5,683 nucleotides of DNA from Solirubrobacteraceae bacterium (GTDB lineage Bacteria; Actinomycetota; Thermoleophilia; Solirubrobacterales; Solirubrobacteraceae): NCBI GenBank assembly GCA_030447005.1, contig JAUJME010000113.1, positions 1 to 5,683 on the forward strand, read 5' to 3'. Under the pieces are notes generated by a model. It was not told the origin of the DNA. It saw nothing but the letters and a program-made list of their open reading frames with translations, and made no database searches. The translations under genes and the position numbers were made by a program. Of the stretch, positions 5,498 through 5,683 are shown piece after piece (the stretch's first letter is position 1; the number at the start of each line of letters is the position of its first letter).

Positions 5498-5683
5498 GCC
5501 CCGGGCCCCGGCGCTCGGGCACCGCGCGCAGGTGCGCCGAGCCGCCCGACGCGACGTTGAGCAGGATCCCCATCGAGCACAGCAGGACGATCAGCGACGT
5601 CGACCCCGAGGAGATGAACGGCAGCGGGACCCCGGTGAGCGGGGCGAGGCCGAGCACGGCGTAGACGTTGAGCAGGGCTTGGC
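5412..5683 (-). CDS. ftsW: Septal peptidoglycan glycosyltransferase FtsW (C-terminal part; gene begins beyond the window)
   Basis: FtsW is the SEDS-family integral membrane glycosyltransferase that polymerises lipid II at the septum. Only 89 C-terminal residues are in the window. They include QALLNVYAVLGLAPLTGVPL followed by PFISSGSTSL, matching the conserved SEDS loop (typically LPFISYGGSSL), then a final membrane segment LIVLLCSMGILLNVA. The close SEDS relative RodA shares this loop, but the position before murG argues for FtsW. After the last helix the frame continues as a hydrophilic Arg/Gly-rich tail of about 50 residues (beginning SGGSAHLRAVPERR) and stops with TGA at 5414-5412, inside murG. 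This is a long overlap. A TGA in another frame at 5496-5494 would give the common GTGA coupling, so a one-base indel in the GC run at 5500-5510 is possible. Confidence 0.88.
   Translation of the reverse strand, partial: QALLNVYAVLGLAPLTGVPLPFISSGSTSLIVLLCSMGILLNVASGGSAHLRAVPERRGPGRDAQDRHRRGRDGRSRGSGDRGRRRAAG

Overview
The window is a high-GC segment of a bacterial division and cell-wall (dcw) cluster. All dcw genes lie on the minus strand. Read in their own direction, from window position 5683 towards 1, they are ftsW (3' end only), murG, [recQ on the opposite strand], murC, ftsQ and ftsZ (5' end only). Very high GC, GTG starts, tight packing, absence of ftsA between ftsQ and ftsZ, and the GGTAGH form of the MurG glycine loop suggest a high-GC Actinomycetota. 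A deep-branching lineage such as Thermoleophilia is plausible, but that is inference from recall, not a search.

Layout. 5683-5412 encodes the last membrane segment and tail of FtsW. It overlaps the start of murG (5497-4448). A complete recQ-family helicase gene (2793-4439, plus strand) follows, separated from the murG stop by 8 bases (convergent) and from the chosen murC start by 45 bases (divergent). murC (2747-1428) is followed after 32 bases by ftsQ (1395-556). A 178-base non-coding gap (378-555) holds a good sigma-70-type promoter for ftsZ and several short repeats. ftsZ (377 to beyond position 1) ends the window.

How the genes work together. MurC adds L-alanine to UDP-MurNAc, the first step of stem-peptide synthesis. 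MurG adds GlcNAc to lipid I to make lipid II. FtsW polymerises lipid II at the septum. FtsQ links the membrane divisome, and FtsZ forms the cytoplasmic ring. RecQ is a DNA-repair helicase with no obvious place in this pathway. It splits the cluster so that murC-ftsQ-ftsZ can no longer share a simple sense transcript with ftsW-murG unless transcription runs antisense through recQ. murB and ddl, often found between murC and ftsQ, are absent here.

The points most worth a second look are the recQ insertion with possible non-contiguous operon behaviour, the unusual RecQ domain order, and the repeat-rich ftsQ-ftsZ gap with two sets of mutually exclusive pairings around the ftsZ promoter. I see no mobile element, CRISPR array, tRNA or rRNA.
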